NCBI RefSeq assembly: GCF_014982805.1
Contig: NZ_JADCKC010000003.1
Coordinates: forward strand, 62,001-126,000
Source of the DNA: Gemmiger gallinarum
GTDB lineage: Bacteria; Bacillota; Clostridia; Oscillospirales; Ruminococcaceae
Direction of reading: 5' to 3'
DNA length: 64,000 nucleotides
Positions within the stretch are counted from its first letter, which is position 1, and the number at the start of each line of letters is the position of its first letter. Below are positions 8,834-18,202 of this stretch, piece after piece. The notes beneath the pieces are model-generated. The model was not told the origin of the DNA and did no database searches. It saw only the letters and a list, made by a program, of their open reading frames with translations. Made by a program: the position numbers and the translations under genes.

Positions 8834-8862
8834 ATATTAGCACTCTAAAGCGCTGCTGTCAA
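8834..8862 (-). promoter_or_regulatory. Promoter of the asnB T-box operon
   Basis: On the minus strand, TTGACA (8862-8857), a 17-bp spacer and TAATAT (8839-8834). Transcription should start near 8827, just before stem I of the T-box. Confidence 0.85.
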
Positions 8863-8988
8863 GATGGTTTTTCTTTTCACAGTCCGGATTTTCTTGCCCC
8901 GGGCCGCATCCGTCCGCAAAGCAGTTGCCCCATGCGGCACAGAGAGGGCACGGGGAAAAATTATTTCCTACTTTTTTAATATGAATAC

Positions 8989-9017
8989 TTGTACTTTGTC
9001 GTCTCCCGTGCTATAAT
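8989..9017 (+). promoter_or_regulatory. Promoter of the sufCB-like operon
   Basis: TTGTAC (8989-8994), a 17-bp spacer and TATAAT (9012-9017). It gives a leader of about 125 bases before the sufC start, in which I recognise no riboswitch. Confidence 0.75.
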
Positions 9018-9149
9018 GTCGGTGCCACGAAAAAGCCGTCAGGGCTTTCCCCGCCGTTTCTTCGAATGGGTTTCGTGGCATACTGAATTTGCATATTGCC
9101 GTTTCCATGCTGTCACAAACGGCATTTATCATTGTTTCGGAGGGAGATT

Positions 9150-9890
9150 ATGCTTGAACTTCAGCACATCGGTTTCGAAACCGACGATAACAAGGAGATT
9201 CTGCACGACATCAGCCTGACAGTCAGCGAGCGTTTTGTCGCCGTGACCGGCCCCAACGGCGGCGGCAAGTCCACGCTGGCCAAGGTCATTGCGGGTATTT
9301 ACAAGCCCACATCCGGCCGTATTCTGTTGGACGGGCAGGACATCACCGATCTGAGCATCACTGACCGTGCCAATCTGGGCATCAGCTATGCCTTCCAGCA
9401 GCCGGTGCGCTTCAAGGGTCTGCAGGTCAAGGATCTTCTGAGCCTGGCCGCCGGCAAGAACACCTCGGTCACCGAGGCCTGCAGCTACCTGAGCGAGGTC
9501 GGCCTCTGCGCCCGGGACTATGTGGACCGTGAGCTGAACGACAGCCTGTCCGGCGGCGAGCTCAAGCGCATCGAGATCGCCATGGTTCTGGCCCGCGGCT
9601 CCAAGCTTTCCGTCTTTGACGAGCCGGAGGCAGGCATCGACCTGTGGAGCTTCCAGAATCTCATCCGCGTGTTTGAAAACATGTATGAGCAGACCCGCGG
9701 CAGCATTTTGATCATCAGCCACCAGGAGCGCATTCTGAACATTGCAGACAAGATCGTCGTTGTCAAAAACGGCGGCATTGACAAGATCGGCACCCGCGAC
9801 GAGATTCTGCCCGCCATTCTGGGCAGCGCCGACGCCGGTTCCGCTGCCTGCAGCGTCCTGGCCGACAAAGTAGAGGGGGTGCGTGCCTAA
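9150..9890 (+). CDS. sufC: SufC-like Fe-S assembly ATPase
   Basis: 246 residues, ABC-type ATPase of the SUF family. It has Walker A GPNGGGKST, a Q-loop in YAFQQPVRF, the signature LSGGELKRIEIA and Walker B KLSVFDEPEAGID, the last two typical of SufC rather than of transporters, plus the H-loop ISHQE. There is no membrane partner nearby. The start ATG follows CGGAGGGA. The TAATG overlap with the next gene indicates tight coupling. It should power cluster assembly on the SufB-like scaffold. Confidence 0.88.
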   Translation: MLELQHIGFETDDNKEILHDISLTVSERFVAVTGPNGGGKSTLAKVIAGIYKPTSGRILLDGQDITDLSITDRANLGISYAFQQPVRFKGLQVKDLLSLAAGKNTSVTEACSYLSEVGLCARDYVDRELNDSLSGGELKRIEIAMVLARGSKLSVFDEPEAGIDLWSFQNLIRVFENMYEQTRGSILIISHQERILNIADKIVVVKNGGIDKIGTRDEILPAILGSADAGSAACSVLADKVEGVRA

Positions 9891-10807
9891 TGTTGGACGC
9901 CATTGAAAAGAATCTGCTGAAAGAAGTCGCCGAGCTGGACAGCCTGCCCGTCGGCGCCTACAACATCCGTGCCAACGGCCAGCTGGACGGCCGTCACACC
10001 ACGGCAAACATCGACATCGTCACCAAGACCGACAAGCCCGGCATTGACATCTACATCAAGCCCGGTACCAAGAACGAGAGCGTTCACATCCCGGTCATCA
10101 TCAGCAAGGCCGGGCTGAAAGACCTGGTCTACAACGACTTCCACATCGGCGAAGGCGCCGACGTTACCATCATTGCGGGCTGCGGCATCCACAACTGCGG
10201 CGGCGACTCTCAGCACGACGGCATCCACACCTTCTACCTGGCCAAAAATGCACGCCTCCGCTATGTGGAAAAGCACTACGGTGAGGGCGACGAGACCAGC
10301 AAGCGGGTCATGAACCCCACCACCATCGTCCACCTGGAGGAAGGTGCCCAGATGGAGATGGAGACCACCCAGATTGCCGGCATCGACGACACCATCCGCA
10401 AGACCAGCGGCGACCTGGCCGCAGGCGCCAGTCTGGTGGTCCGGGAAAAGATCATGACCACCGGAGAGCAGAATGCCGTCACCGACTTTGTGGTGGACAT
10501 GAACGGCGAGGGTTCCTCCGCCAACATCATCAGCCGCAGCGTGGCCAAGGATCACAGCCGTCAGGAGTTCATCAGCCGCATCAACGGCAACTGTGCCTGC
10601 GCCGGCCACAGCGAATGCGACGCCATCATCATGGACGATGCCTGCGTCCTGGCCAGCCCTCAGCTGACCGCCAACAGCGTGGACGCCAGCCTGATCCATG
10701 AGGCTGCCATCGGCAAGATTGCCGGTGAACAGCTGATCAAGCTCATGACCCTGGGCCTGACCGAACAGCAGGCTGAGGAGCAGATCGTCAACGGATTCCT
10801 GAAATAA
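9890..10807 (+). CDS. SufB/SufD-like Fe-S scaffold, short form
   Basis: 305 residues, much shorter than usual SufB (about 470) or SufD (about 420). The N-terminal domain is missing, while the beta-helix core and C-terminal SufC-binding part remain. The C-terminal pattern GHSECDAIIMDD...HEAAIGKIAGEQLIKLM...LTEQQAEEQIVNGFL matches the SufB end, including the Cys in the GHxxCD motif and the Glu in HEA. Paired only with a SufC homologue, it resembles the two-component minimal SUF-like systems (SmsCB) of many anaerobes. No sufS or sufU lies within the window. Confidence 0.85.
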   Translation: MLDAIEKNLLKEVAELDSLPVGAYNIRANGQLDGRHTTANIDIVTKTDKPGIDIYIKPGTKNESVHIPVIISKAGLKDLVYNDFHIGEGADVTIIAGCGIHNCGGDSQHDGIHTFYLAKNARLRYVEKHYGEGDETSKRVMNPTTIVHLEEGAQMEMETTQIAGIDDTIRKTSGDLAAGASLVVREKIMTTGEQNAVTDFVVDMNGEGSSANIISRSVAKDHSRQEFISRINGNCACAGHSECDAIIMDDACVLASPQLTANSVDASLIHEAAIGKIAGEQLIKLMTLGLTEQQAEEQIVNGFLK

Positions 10808-10820
10808 GATACACAGATGC

Positions 10821-10863
10821 AGACAGCCCCCGCGGGAAAGATTTCCGCAGGGGCTGTCTTTTA
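10821..10863 (+). terminator. Terminator of the sufCB-like operon
   Basis: GACAGCCCC with an inner GCGG/CCGC pairing and GGGGCTGTC, followed by TTTTATTT. Confidence 0.85.
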
Positions 10864-10897
10864 TTTGTATGATTTTTGTCCGGCCACGCCGTGGGTG

Positions 10898-12115
10898 TCA
10901 GGCTTCTTCGCTGTTTTGGCCCGCATCCTCATCCCCATGGATGTGCACGGCCTCCAGGTCGTCCTCTTCCCTGACGATACGAACTCCCTCCGAGTCGATG
11001 CCGCGGCGGTCCAAACACCACTGAATCAGTTCTCCGGCCAGTCCGTACAGCGTGGCAAAGAGCGGCACACCCATGACCATGCCCACAAGTCCAAACAGAT
11101 TGGCCCCCAGCACCACGGCAAACAGCACCCACAGTGCCGAAATACCGATGGAGCGGCCGAGGATCTTGGGCCCGATGAAGTTGCCGTCCACCTGCTGCAG
11201 GCAGACAATGATGATGAGGAATTCCAAAGCCTGCAGCGGACTGACAAACAGCAGGATCAGCAGGCTGGGAATGGCACCGATAAACGGCCCGAAGAAGGGG
11301 ATCACATTGGTCACTCCCACCAGTACACTGATGAGCGGCGCAAAGCTGATGCCCAGGATCTGCAAAATCACAAACAGAATTCCGCCCACAATGGCAGAAT
11401 CAATGACGCGGCCGACATAAAAGCCGGTAAAGTTTTCATTGGCAATGCGGCAGATACGCAGGGTGTTCTCCGCCAGATTCTGGGGCAGAACCGCGTGAAC
11501 CACTGTGCGCAGCTGGCGCAGCAGCTTTTCCTTGCCGGCCAGCATGTAAACGCTTCCCGCCACCGCGGTAAATACTCCAACCACGTTGGAAACCACCGCC
11601 TGAAGGTATGCGACGATTTCAGGCGTGGCTTCCAGGGCCATGGTGTAGGCACGGCCAATCAGCTGCTCGTAATTATCCAGTGCAAGGATCAGTCCCTGCA
11701 GATTGATGCCATAGGCTTCCTCCACATACAAAAGGGTCTGCTGCACATTTTCAATGTATCCGGGAAGGCTGGCAACCAGCGTTCCAATGCTGGCTGCCAC
11801 CTGGGGAACAATGAGCCAGACCAGCAGCACCAGCAGAAGAATAAACAGTATATAGGCACACAGAATGGCAATCCACCGGAGGTTTTTTCTGTCCTTCAGG
11901 ATAGAATGGGACATCCAGCGGACAAACGGGTCCAGAATATAGGCCAGTGCGATGCCGCCCGCAAAAGGCGACAGCACCGCCATGACCTGCCCCGCGGCCC
12001 CTGCCAAAGCATTCAGACTGCGCAGCACTGTATAAAACAGGATACCTGCACAGATAATTGCCAGCCAGTCCCGGTTTGTCTCCGGCTTTTTATCCAACCA
12101 TACCTTTCCCGCCAT
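10898..12115 (-). CDS. AI-2E family membrane protein (copy 1)
   Basis: 405 residues, PF01594-type polytopic membrane protein. About eight hydrophobic segments are visible, and the family core GVTNVIPFFGPFIGAIPS lies in the second half, followed by VDGNFIGPKILG. The start is set at the ATG after AAGAGG that gives MAGKVWLDKKPE, which aligns with the start of the neighbouring paralogue. Family members have been linked to autoinducer-2 export or cation/proton antiport, so the substrate is open. The promoter is TTGCAG-17-TACAAT at 12227-12199. Confidence 0.85.
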   Translation of the reverse strand: MAGKVWLDKKPETNRDWLAIICAGILFYTVLRSLNALAGAAGQVMAVLSPFAGGIALAYILDPFVRWMSHSILKDRKNLRWIAILCAYILFILLLVLLVWLIVPQVAASIGTLVASLPGYIENVQQTLLYVEEAYGINLQGLILALDNYEQLIGRAYTMALEATPEIVAYLQAVVSNVVGVFTAVAGSVYMLAGKEKLLRQLRTVVHAVLPQNLAENTLRICRIANENFTGFYVGRVIDSAIVGGILFVILQILGISFAPLISVLVGVTNVIPFFGPFIGAIPSLLILLFVSPLQALEFLIIIVCLQQVDGNFIGPKILGRSIGISALWVLFAVVLGANLFGLVGMVMGVPLFATLYGLAGELIQWCLDRRGIDSEGVRIVREEDDLEAVHIHGDEDAGQNSEEA

Positions 12116-12198
12116 CTGTGTTCTGCCTCTTTGCGCAAAGCGCATACTTTCCGGGCCACAGGCCCATATTCCGGATTGATTTCACTTGATACACTATC

Positions 12199-12227
12199 AT
12201 TGTAGTAGGCTTACCCATTCTCTGCAA
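12199..12227 (-). promoter_or_regulatory. Promoter of AI-2E copy 1
   Basis: On the minus strand, TTGCAG (12227-12222), a 17-bp spacer and TACAAT (12204-12199). It lies between the two tandem paralogues, so the second can be transcribed on its own. Confidence 0.6.
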
Positions 12228-12250
12228 GTAAACTTTTTGTTACCTTTGGG

Positions 12251-13411
12251 TCAGTTTTTGTTCTTCGGCAAGGGCGGATCTTTTGGCAAAGGGTTTCCCT
12301 CTGCGTCAATGCCCCGTCCGGTCAGACCGGCCGCCACCAACTGACGGGTCAATGCATACAGCACGCCGAAAAGCGGTACTCCGATCACCATGCCGGGCAG
12401 TCCGAACAGGTCGCCGCCCAGAATAATGGCCATCAGCACCCACAGGCCGGACAAACCGATGGCATCGCCTACAATGCGGGGGGCAATAAAGTTGCCGTCG
12501 ATCTGCTGTACCACCAGAATCAGGATCACAAACTCCACCGCCTGGATGGGATCGGCAAAGAGTAGGATCAGGGTGCCGGGCACCGCACCGATAAAGGGTC
12601 CGAAAATCGGGATAATATTGGTCACTCCCACCAGCACACTGATGAGCGGTGCAAAGTTCAGCCCCAGAATGGACATGAGAACAAAAGTCTCAATGCCTAC
12701 CAGAAGGGCATCGATCATCTGGCCGCCGATATAACCGCTGAAGGTCTTGTTTGCCATGGAGAAAACGCCCAGCACGCTCTTGGCCACATGCGGCGGGACA
12801 GCCGCGCGCAATGCCGCACGCAGGCTGTGCAGAAGCTTTTCTTTGCTGGCCAGCATATAGATGCTGCCCGCCACCGCAGTGAACACGGTGACAACGCTGC
12901 CCATGGCATTGGCCGCATAATTGGCTACCGTGGGCATGGTGCTGACCAGAGCACTGAGCACACGGGAGATCATCTCGCTGGAATCGTCCAGAAATTCATT
13001 GGCTATGGAGAGGTTCAGGCCAAACTTGTCCTGAAGCATATCGAGAATTCCCTGCAGATTGTCGGCATAGGCGGGCAGATTGGTGCTGAACATCCGAATG
13101 CTGGCACCCAGCTGGGGCACCACCAGACTGACCAGCACTACAATGGCCAGGATCGCCACTGCATAGGACAAGATCATGGCCGGGATGCGTTTGCCTCCGA
13201 ACAGCTTTTGGGCAAAAAAGCGTGTTGGCATATCCAGCAGGTAGGCCAGAACAATCGCCCCCGCAAAGGGAGACAGAATATCCAGCACACGGCCGACGCC
13301 GTTCCAGATATCCGGCAAATGATCAAACAAAAAGTAGGCCGCCACGCCGGCTACTATCAGAAAAAGCCAGTCCGAAACCATTTCCGGTTTCCGGCTCAAC
13401 CATTTTTTCAT
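12251..13411 (-). CDS. AI-2E family membrane protein (copy 2)
   Basis: 386 residues and clearly a paralogue of the gene at 10898: both start with a short basic stretch (MKKWLSRKPE) and share SPFAG..LAY, the GVTNIIP.FGPFIGAVPG core, QIDGNFIAPRI and a C-terminal hydrophilic tail. CGGAGG six bases before the ATG fixes the start. The tandem arrangement in one direction suggests local duplication followed by clear divergence. The function is as uncertain as for copy 1. Confidence 0.85.
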   Translation of the reverse strand: MKKWLSRKPEMVSDWLFLIVAGVAAYFLFDHLPDIWNGVGRVLDILSPFAGAIVLAYLLDMPTRFFAQKLFGGKRIPAMILSYAVAILAIVVLVSLVVPQLGASIRMFSTNLPAYADNLQGILDMLQDKFGLNLSIANEFLDDSSEMISRVLSALVSTMPTVANYAANAMGSVVTVFTAVAGSIYMLASKEKLLHSLRAALRAAVPPHVAKSVLGVFSMANKTFSGYIGGQMIDALLVGIETFVLMSILGLNFAPLISVLVGVTNIIPIFGPFIGAVPGTLILLFADPIQAVEFVILILVVQQIDGNFIAPRIVGDAIGLSGLWVLMAIILGGDLFGLPGMVIGVPLFGVLYALTRQLVAAGLTGRGIDAEGNPLPKDPPLPKNKN

Positions 13412-13583
13412 TCCGTTCCTCCGTTTTTCCGCCGCGCATGGCAGCAGGGCCGGGTACTCCTCCGGCAAGGTTCTGTTAGTGTATACGATTCCGGCAGATA
13501 AAATTCCCCGCCTGATTTTCAAAAATCATGCCGGTACGGAAAATTTACACGATCGTATCCGGGCGTGTTCCCGGTACAGCTCT

Positions 13584-13612
13584 ATTGTAATATATTCCGC
13601 CGGGTGCCGCAA
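13584..13612 (-). promoter_or_regulatory. Promoter upstream of AI-2E copy 2
   Basis: On the minus strand, TTGCGG (13612-13607), a 17-bp spacer and TACAAT (13589-13584), just before the rhodanese stop codon. The leader to the ATG at 13411 is about 165 bases. Confidence 0.55.
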
Positions 13613-13623
13613 GGGACAGAACG

Positions 13624-13926
13624 TTATGCATGTTCAATGCCGTAGGGCCACGCCGCAAGACTGCCCATATCCCACACGTTGCGCCAGCCGTGGCTTTTGA
13701 GCCACTGTACCGCCCTGGCCGACCGCGCACCGCTGGCACAGTAAACCACCAATCCGTACTCCTTGTTGGGAAACATGACCGATGCAATATCCGCCAGCTG
13801 GTCCAACGGCAGGTTGGTCGCACCGGGCAGGTGGCCGGAAGCAAACTCCTGCGGCTGACGAACATCAATAGCCTCTGCACCGTTTTCCAAAAGCTGCTTT
13901 GCTTCGCTGGGCTGAATGATGGGCAT
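13624..13926 (-). CDS. Single-domain rhodanese-like protein
   Basis: 100 residues, one rhodanese domain. The entry motif AIDVRQPQEFASGHLPGA and the active-site loop YCASGARS (Cys63, CxxxxR form) are intact, so sulfur transfer is chemically possible. AGGAGGGG lies upstream of the ATG. Small cytoplasmic rhodaneses of this size carry persulfide in sulfur or redox metabolism; no specific partner is evident here. Confidence 0.88.
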   Translation of the reverse strand: MPIIQPSEAKQLLENGAEAIDVRQPQEFASGHLPGATNLPLDQLADIASVMFPNKEYGLVVYCASGARSARAVQWLKSHGWRNVWDMGSLAAWPYGIEHA

Positions 13927-14102
13927 GGTTCTCCCCTCCTGTTGCTGTGCGGTTGCGGCGTCTCCGCGGATTCGGAGCGTCTTCTTTCATTGTATGCATC
14001 CCGCCTTAGGGATATGATGCCAACTTGCCGCAGGACTTTTCTTTCCCCCAAAATCCTGCTATATTGGATGCAGTGCACCACCTCAATCACTGGAGGCCAT
14101 CT

Positions 14103-14540
14103 ATGAAACTGCTTGTCAGCGCCTGTCTGCTGGGCATCGACTGCAAATATTCCGGCGGCAACAATCTCTGTGCCGATCTGCTGGAGGCCTTGCGCCGGGC
14201 CGGGCATATCCTGATCCCGGTCTGTCCTGAGATATACGGCGGGCTTTCCACGCCCCGTCCCCCTGCCGAGCGCCGGGCCGGGCGGGTGGTCACCGAGGCC
14301 GGCACCGATGTGACCGCCCAGTACCGCAAGGGTGCCGAGGCTGCCCTGCGGCTGTATCGCCTGTGCGGTTGCGAGGCAGCCCTGCTCAAGGCAAACAGCC
14401 CCAGCTGCGGCAGCGGCACCATCTACGACGGCAGCTTCTCCCATGTCAAAATCGACGGGGACGGCGTGACTGCCCAGCTGCTCAAGGAAAAGGGCATTCC
14501 GGTGTATACCGAGAAGGACTGCGGCCCGCTGCTGGGATGA
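14103..14540 (+). CDS. DUF523 family protein
   Basis: 145 residues, the whole length of a DUF523 domain (YbbK-like). It carries the family motifs VSACLLG (Cys near residue 8), VCPE..GGL.TPR.P.E, and LKANSPSCG with a further conserved Cys pair, suggesting a metal or thiol-based function that is still unknown. TGGAGG is six bases before the ATG, so an in-frame upstream ATG at 14025 is not needed. Confidence 0.88.
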   Translation: MKLLVSACLLGIDCKYSGGNNLCADLLEALRRAGHILIPVCPEIYGGLSTPRPPAERRAGRVVTEAGTDVTAQYRKGAEAALRLYRLCGCEAALLKANSPSCGSGTIYDGSFSHVKIDGDGVTAQLLKEKGIPVYTEKDCGPLLG

Positions 14541-14650
14541 ATTTTTCCCCTCCCCCGCTGCAGTTTTGCCCTGGGGCGGGCATTCTGCGCGTTCCCCGAG
14601 GTTGGATTGCTTCAGCAGCTTATTTTTATCTTTCCGCATTTCTGCACACA

Positions 14651-14690
14651 AAAAGGTCCCCGGCATAGTTTGCCGGGGACCTTTTGCTGG
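14651..14690. terminator. Bidirectional terminator DUF523 / acn
   Basis: AAAAGGTCCCCGGCA, loop TAGTT, TGCCGGGGACCTTTT. The perfect stem has T-runs on both strands and separates convergent genes. Confidence 0.92.
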
Positions 14691-14705
14691 TCTGTATCGG
14701 AAAAA

Positions 14706-16946
14706 TCAGTTGTTCTTGTAGTAGTTGATGAGGCAGCCGTCGGCCAGAATCTGGCGCTCGTCGCTGGTCATGTCGCCCAGGCGCACGGTGAAGGGCGTGA
14801 CCTTGCCGTCTGCCGCCACAGCGTAGGCGGTCATCTCGGGGGCTGCATCCAGCAGAGCCTTGCGGGCGCCGGGCACAAAGACGTAATCGCCCAGGGCAAA
14901 GACCGAGGGGTCCTCCACCAGGAAGGGCAGCATGCCCCAGTTGATGCAGTTGGAGCGATACCGCTTGGTGGCATACTCCCGGGCAAAGTTTGCCGCGCCG
15001 CCCAGCACGCGCTGGCAGCTGGCAGCCTGCTCACGGGCAGAGCCGTCGCCGGGCTTGTTGGCAAACACCGCAGAGCCCACATTGGTGGCCTGGGTGTCGG
15101 CCTGGACGCCTGCCTTGGCCAGGGCATCGTAGACAGCCTGGACCTCGGCGGGGACGGTACCGGCCTTGCGCTCCTCATCCAGAGCCTTGACCGCCTTGGC
15201 ACGACCCACATAGCCGGGGTCCTTGCGGGAGAGGGTGAACTCTGCCAGGCGCAGGGGGTTGGAGCGGAAGGACGAAGTCTCGCCCGAGGGAATCAGCTCG
15301 TCGGTGGTGGTGACGGGGTCGGTGATATAGCTGACCACCTTGAGCAGCAGGTCCTCGCTAAGAGAAGGCTGCTCCGGCCAATCCTTGATGTTGGGGCCGA
15401 ACTTGAGCTCATGCTTCGGCTCGGGATGGCCCCAGCCGTTGTAAACGCGCTTTTCATACACGCCCATGTCGAAGTGATACTCCGGGGTGGGCAGCTGCTC
15501 GTTCAGCACCTCGCTGGCCGCGGTGAGCACGCCGCCGTTGGCCGCAGTGGCCGCGATGGAACGGGCATCCATGAGGGCCACCGCCGAAATCTGGCCCTCG
15601 CCGGGCTTGGAGCCTTCCCGGTTGGGGAAGTTGCGGGTGGTGTGACGGATGGAGAACTCTCCGTTGGCCGGGGTGTCGCCCGCGCCGAAGCAGGGTCCGC
15701 AGAAGCACTCGCGGAAGATGCCGCCTGCCGAGACGATATCGGCCACAGCACCGTTTTTGACCAGTTCCAGATAGGTGGGCATGCTGTCGGGATAGACGCT
15801 GATGCGGAACTCCCCTGCCCCGCAGTTCTTGCCCTTGAGGATCTGTGCCACGGCGCAGACATTTTCAAACGTGCCGCCGCTGCAGCCTGCCACAATGCCC
15901 TGATCCACACGGATGGTGCCGTCGGCGGCGATCTTGCTCACCAGATCCATATGCACCTTGCCGGAGAGCTGCTCGTTGGCGCGGGTCTCGATCTCATGCA
16001 GAATGTCTTTGGCGTTGGCCTTGAGCTCCCGGATGGGATAGGCATAGCTGGGATGCATGGGCAGGGCGATCATGCACTCGATAGTGGAAAGGTCCAGCTC
16101 GATGCAGCCGTCGTAATAGGCCACAGGGGCGGGCTTGAGCTCTTTATAGGCCTCGGGACGGCCGTGGATCTCAAAGTATTCCTTGGTGACCTCGTCGGTC
16201 TCCCAGATGCTGGACCAGCAGGTGGTCTCGGTGGTCATGACGTCGATGCCGTTGCGGAAATCGGCGGAGAGGCCTGCCACGCCGGGACCCACAAATTCCA
16301 TGACCTTGTTCTTGACGTAGCCGTTGGCATAGGTGGCGCCCACCAGGGCCAGGGCCACGTCCTGGGGGCCGACGCCCGGATTGGGCTTGCCGGTCAGGTA
16401 GATGGCCACCACCCCGGGGTAGGCCATATCATAGGTGCGGCCCACCAGCTGCTTGGCCAGCTCGCCGCCGCCCTCGCCCACTGCCATGGTGCCTAGAGCG
16501 CCGTAGCGGGTGTGGGAGTCGGAACCCAGGATCATGCGGCCGCAGCCGGACATCATCTCCCGGTTGTAGCTGTGGATGACGGCCATGCTGGGCGGCACAT
16601 AGATGCCGCCGTATTTGTGGGCCGCCGAGAGGGCGAACTGGTGGTCGTCCTCGTTGATGGTGCCGCCCACCGCGCAGAGGGTGTTGTGGCAGTTGGTCAT
16701 CACGTAGGGCAGGGGGAACTTGTCCATGCCCGAGGCCCGCGCCGTCTGGATGATGCCCACATAGGTGATATCGTGGCTGGTCATCGAGTCAAACTTGAGG
16801 CGCAGGTTCTTCATGTCGGAAGAGGTGTTGTGTGCCTTGAGGATGCTGTAGGCCATGGTGCCCCGGCTGGCCTCCTCCTGAGAGACCGGCGCGGTATCGC
16901 ACAGCTTGCCGTCCACAAGGTAGACGCCTTTATCATGCAGTTTCAA
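14706..16946 (-). CDS. acn: Aconitate hydratase family protein
   Basis: 746 residues, aconitase superfamily with the swivel domain at the C-terminus (GSAREQAAS...[14 protein letters not shown]). Three candidate Fe-S ligands are visible: one Cys in [13 protein letters not shown], where most aconitases have GSCTNS, and two in [22 protein letters not shown] matches the usual NRNF.GR signature. The start is TTG, nine bases after AAAGGAGG. It lies 21 bases after isocitrate dehydrogenase and opposite citrate synthase, which supports citrate-isocitrate isomerisation. The altered first Cys motif leaves a related hydratase activity possible. Confidence 0.85.
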   Translation of the reverse strand: MKLHDKGVYLVDGKLCDTAPVSQEEASRGTMAYSILKAHNTSSDMKNLRLKFDSMTSHDITYVGIIQTARASGMDKFPLPYVMTNCHNTLCAVGGTINEDDHQFALSAAHKYGGIYVPPSMAVIHSYNREMMSGCGRMILGSDSHTRYGALGTMAVGEGGGELAKQLVGRTYDMAYPGVVAIYLTGKPNPGVGPQDVALALVGATYANGYVKNKVMEFVGPGVAGLSADFRNGIDVMTTETTCWSSIWETDEVTKEYFEIHGRPEAYKELKPAPVAYYDGCIELDLSTIECMIALPMHPSYAYPIRELKANAKDILHEIETRANEQLSGKVHMDLVSKIAADGTIRVDQGIVAGCSGGTFENVCAVAQILKGKNCGAGEFRISVYPDSMPTYLELVKNGAVADIVSAGGIFRECFCGPCFGAGDTPANGEFSIRHTTRNFPNREGSKPGEGQISAVALMDARSIAATAANGGVLTAASEVLNEQLPTPEYHFDMGVYEKRVYNGWGHPEPKHELKFGPNIKDWPEQPSLSEDLLLKVVSYITDPVTTTDELIPSGETSSFRSNPLRLAEFTLSRKDPGYVGRAKAVKALDEERKAGTVPAEVQAVYDALAKAGVQADTQATNVGSAVFANKPGDGSAREQAASCQRVLGGAANFAREYATKRYRSNCINWGMLPFLVEDPSVFALGDYVFVPGARKALLDAAPEMTAYAVAADGKVTPFTVRLGDMTSDERQILADGCLINYYKNN

Positions 16947-16967
16947 TGTTGGTTTCCTCCTTTGGGA

Positions 16968-17960
16968 TCACAGGCGGGCAATGAGCGCGTCGGTGAACTC
17001 GGTGGTGGTGGCAGTGCCGCCGATGTCGGCGGTGACGGTGGTCCCCTCCTGCACCAGGCTGTGGATGGCATTGGTCAGGCGGTCGGCGGCATCCCCATGA
17101 TCCAGATCGCGCAGCATCATGGCAAAGGCCATGAGGATGGCGGAGGGGTTGGCCATATTCTTGCCCGCAATGTCGGGGGCGGAACCGTGCACCGCCTCAT
17201 AGATGCGAACCTTGTCGCCGATGTTGGCGGAAGGGGCAAAGCCCAGGCCGCCCACCAGACCGGCGCACAGGTCGCTGATGATGTCGCCGTACAGGTTGGG
17301 CGCCACCAGAACGTCGAACTGTTCGGGGCGCTGGACCAGCTTCATGCACAGGGCATCGATGATAACATCGTTGGCTTCAATCTCGGGATACTCGGCGGCC
17401 ACCTCCCGGAAGCAGCTGAGGAAAAGGCCGTCGGTCAGTTTCATGATGTTGGCCTTGTGGACGGCGGTGACCTTCTTGCGGCCGTGGCGGCGGGCATAGT
17501 CGAAGGCAAAGCGGCAGATGCGCAGGCTGGCGCTGCGGGTGATGAGCTTGATGCCGTTGGCGGTGTTGTCGTCCAGCATATACTCGATGCCCTTGTACAG
17601 GTCCTCGGTGTTTTCCCGCACGATGACCAGGTCCACATTGTCAAACCGGGTGGGCACGCCGGGCAGAGAGCTCACCGGCCGCAGGTTGGCATAGGTGGAA
17701 AAGCGCTGACGCAGCTGCACATTGATGCTGCGGAATCCCTTGCCGATGGGAGTGGCCGTCGGGCCTTTCAGCGCCCAGCCGCAGCGCTCGATCTCATCGA
17801 GAAGGCCGGGCTGAAGCAGCTCGCCGTGGGCGGCCGCATACTCGGCGCCTGCCTCGTACTCCAGCCATTCAATGCCGGTATCCAGTGCCTTGGAAACCGC
17901 TTTAACACTTTGGGCGATCTCACGGCCAATGCCGTCGCCCGGAATCAGAACTGCCTTCAT
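16968..17960 (-). CDS. icd: Isocitrate dehydrogenase (NAD-type, short form)
   Basis: 330 residues, isocitrate/isopropylmalate dehydrogenase family. It has GDGIGREIAQSV at the N-terminus, the substrate loop IVRENTEDLYKGIEY, KANIMKLTDGLFL, and GDIISDL with GSAPDIAGK..ANPSA near the cofactor site. The GSAPDIAGK form and the length fit NAD-dependent enzymes, and the genetic context (aconitase, citrate synthase) favours isocitrate over isopropylmalate. It should give 2-oxoglutarate for glutamate synthesis. The promoter TTGACA-17-TATACT lies at 18076-18048. Confidence 0.88.
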   Translation of the reverse strand: MKAVLIPGDGIGREIAQSVKAVSKALDTGIEWLEYEAGAEYAAAHGELLQPGLLDEIERCGWALKGPTATPIGKGFRSINVQLRQRFSTYANLRPVSSLPGVPTRFDNVDLVIVRENTEDLYKGIEYMLDDNTANGIKLITRSASLRICRFAFDYARRHGRKKVTAVHKANIMKLTDGLFLSCFREVAAEYPEIEANDVIIDALCMKLVQRPEQFDVLVAPNLYGDIISDLCAGLVGGLGFAPSANIGDKVRIYEAVHGSAPDIAGKNMANPSAILMAFAMMLRDLDHGDAADRLTNAIHSLVQEGTTVTADIGGTATTTEFTDALIARL

Positions 17961-18047
17961 TCGTATATTCTGCCCCTTTCCTATTTCCGGGCGCTGTTCC
18001 CGCCCGGCAGTATCCGGCCTGCCTACATGACAGACGATATCGTTTTA

Positions 18048-18076
18048 AGTATATCGGCTTGGCAAGAGCTTGTCAA
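18048..18076 (-). promoter_or_regulatory. Promoter of icd-acn
   Basis: On the minus strand, TTGACA (18076-18071), a 17-bp spacer and TATACT (18053-18048), close to consensus. A palindrome ACGATATCGT at 18034-18043 covers the expected transcription start and could be an operator. Confidence 0.8.
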
Positions 18077-18163
18077 TCAAGTGCTTTTTCGGTTTAGAGC
18101 TCTATATCGCAGCATCTTTTCTTTACTTTTTTAAGCCGATTTCCATTTTTTTTACTTTGTTTT

Positions 18164-18202
18164 AAGTCAAAGCTTGACTTTAACGGTTCACTCCTATAAA
18201 AT
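18164..18202 (+). promoter_or_regulatory. Promoter and inverted repeat of citrate synthase
   Basis: TTGACT (18174-18179), a 17-bp spacer and TAAAAT (18197-18202). The -35 is one arm of the perfect inverted repeat AAGTCAA-AGC-TTGACTT (18164-18180), a likely regulator site that would hide the -35. The leader to the ATG is about 175 bases and contains GC-rich inverted segments, without a riboswitch I can name. The rest of the 17961-18384 gap holds only the divergent promoters and A+T-rich DNA. Confidence 0.65.

Noticed and set aside
9150-10807. An ABC transporter
   Set aside because: The ATPase has SufC-type signature and Walker B, and its partner is a soluble SufB-like beta-helix protein with no membrane segment.
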